Source: Temnopleurus reevesii | Taxonomy: Eukaryota > Echinodermata > Echinoidea > Temnopleuroida > Temnopleuridae | Assembly: GCA_036244855.1 (NCBI GenBank) | Contig: BQKZ01000115.1 | Location: forward strand, 225,351 to 245,247 | DNA length: 19,897 bases | Direction: 5' to 3' | Shown here: piece by piece, positions 19,076-19,897 of the stretch | Position numbering within the stretch: position 1 is the stretch's first letter | Layout of the letters: each line of letters opens with the position of its first letter | Translations under genes and position numbers: made by a program | The notes under the pieces: generated by a model | The model's input: the letters and a program-made list of their open reading frames with translations, nothing else | Told to the model about the DNA's origin: nothing | The model's database searches: none

Positions 19076-19897
19076 GTGAGTTTCAGAAGAGTTCAATTTA
19101 AGCTATAGTAATGTTCGTTCGAATTTTGATATGTAAAGAGTCATTGGGTCGTGTAACAGGTGGATTTATAGTTGGTCTAAAATTTACCCCCCAAAAATAC
19201 ATTTTACATTTTTCGAAACATAGCTTTTTCACGTCTTGTATATTTACACTTCGCATCGTGATTGTATTGGCCATGTAGGTTTTAAATGCAAGCCTAAAAA
19301 TTGTTTGAATTAGGGAAGTATGTTGATGGAGATTTGAAAACTTTACTACACTCAAACTGGAAGCACTCATTTAAGAATTTAGTATTGCGACTGTAGAGGC
19401 TGCACAAATGTTTGGAAATGCCAAATGGCCAATGTTTGATCAATAATTGAATTTGCTGTAGTACACTTTGTATTGAATATTTTTCATATACTCCCCTGTA
19501 CAGTATATTGATCCCACCACTGTCTGCATGTACACCCCCCCCCCCCCCCCTCACCCCTCCCCCACCTCAATTCGTGGGTTTAAAGATTTGAATTTGAAAT
19601 AATTCTTGATGTAATAAATCTGGATGTACCTTACTTTTATGTAATGATTCCATTTGATACCCAATCATATTAGGTGGAGTCATTTTATGTCAATGCGCGA
19701 TAGAGATACTTATCAGTATTATTTCCCGATAGGAAGTTAACTCGAGACAACAAGGACATGACGGTTGTGAATGCAGTAAAAGCATTCCCAGGGGGTTTTT
19801 CCATTACCTGCTACAGTCTTACCTGCGTCAGAATTTTTTTTTACCCCGCTGCACGCCTTTTTCCCATCGATCATTTTTGGGTCTCCTCCCCCTTTTC
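19076..19897 (+). other. Start of intron 1 of the gene at 18601 (3' end outside the window)
   Basis: The intron begins at the GTGAGT donor. The sequence becomes AT-rich with stops in all frames and contains a C16 tract at 19535-19550. I see no further exon with matching phase, and no acceptor is needed before the window ends. The intron label follows from the exon call; if the exon were wrong, this would be plain intergenic DNA. Confidence 0.6.
19535..19550 (+). repeat. C16 tract in the intron
   Basis: Sixteen C residues followed by TCACCCCTCCCCCACC, located in the presumed first intron. Confidence 0.95.

Noticed and set aside
1..19897. CRISPR array, operon or prokaryotic defence system
   Set aside because: There are no regularly spaced repeats with unique spacers, no compact genes and no ribosome binding sites; the sequence is eukaryotic in character.

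Overview
The window looks like a largely non-coding stretch of an animal nuclear genome, most likely a marine invertebrate deuterostome (sea-urchin-like). The basis is AT-rich sequence with no compact coding, many mono-C/G tracts and CT microsatellites, small terminal-inverted-repeat elements of the GGGGCCTGTAAC type, a degraded tRNA-type SINE, TTAGGG-type interstitial repeats, and one exon with proper eukaryotic start and splice signals. The taxon is an inference from repeat style, not a demonstrated match. There is no operon, prokaryotic ribosome binding site, rRNA, recognisable functional tRNA or CRISPR array. Two N positions (6856 and 9152) show that this is draft assembly.

Layout. Positions 1 to about 17,580 are intergenic or deep upstream DNA. 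They hold simple repeats (C tracts, CT, AGT, ATTT and A-rich runs, and a GGT-type minisatellite with a 66-bp higher-order period), at least three MITE-like elements (2479-2606 and 11110-11237, which are the same length and share end sequence, and an unrelated one at 5728-5898), a SINE-like relic at about 2210-2300, and possible LINE tails near 9440 and 15480. Several clean inverted repeats (7760-7789, 11463-11562, 11563-11600) and clustered motifs resembling Forkhead and nuclear-receptor sites also occur. At 17226-17423, 29-bp inverted arms built from a tandem GACANTTGCTCCGG unit enclose telomere-like TTAGGG repeats. This is the most unusual structure in the window.

From about 17,590 the character changes. 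Two inverted CCAAT boxes and a CpG-rich stretch mark a probable promoter. A long 5' leader follows, possibly with its own intron, and then a coding exon begins at 18601. That exon encodes a probable secreted or membrane-targeted N-terminus of a protein I do not recognise (158 residues plus one base) and ends at a splice donor at 19076. The remaining 0.8 kb is the start of a phase-1 intron. So the window is the upstream flank, promoter and first coding exon of one plus-strand gene; the rest of the gene lies past the right edge.
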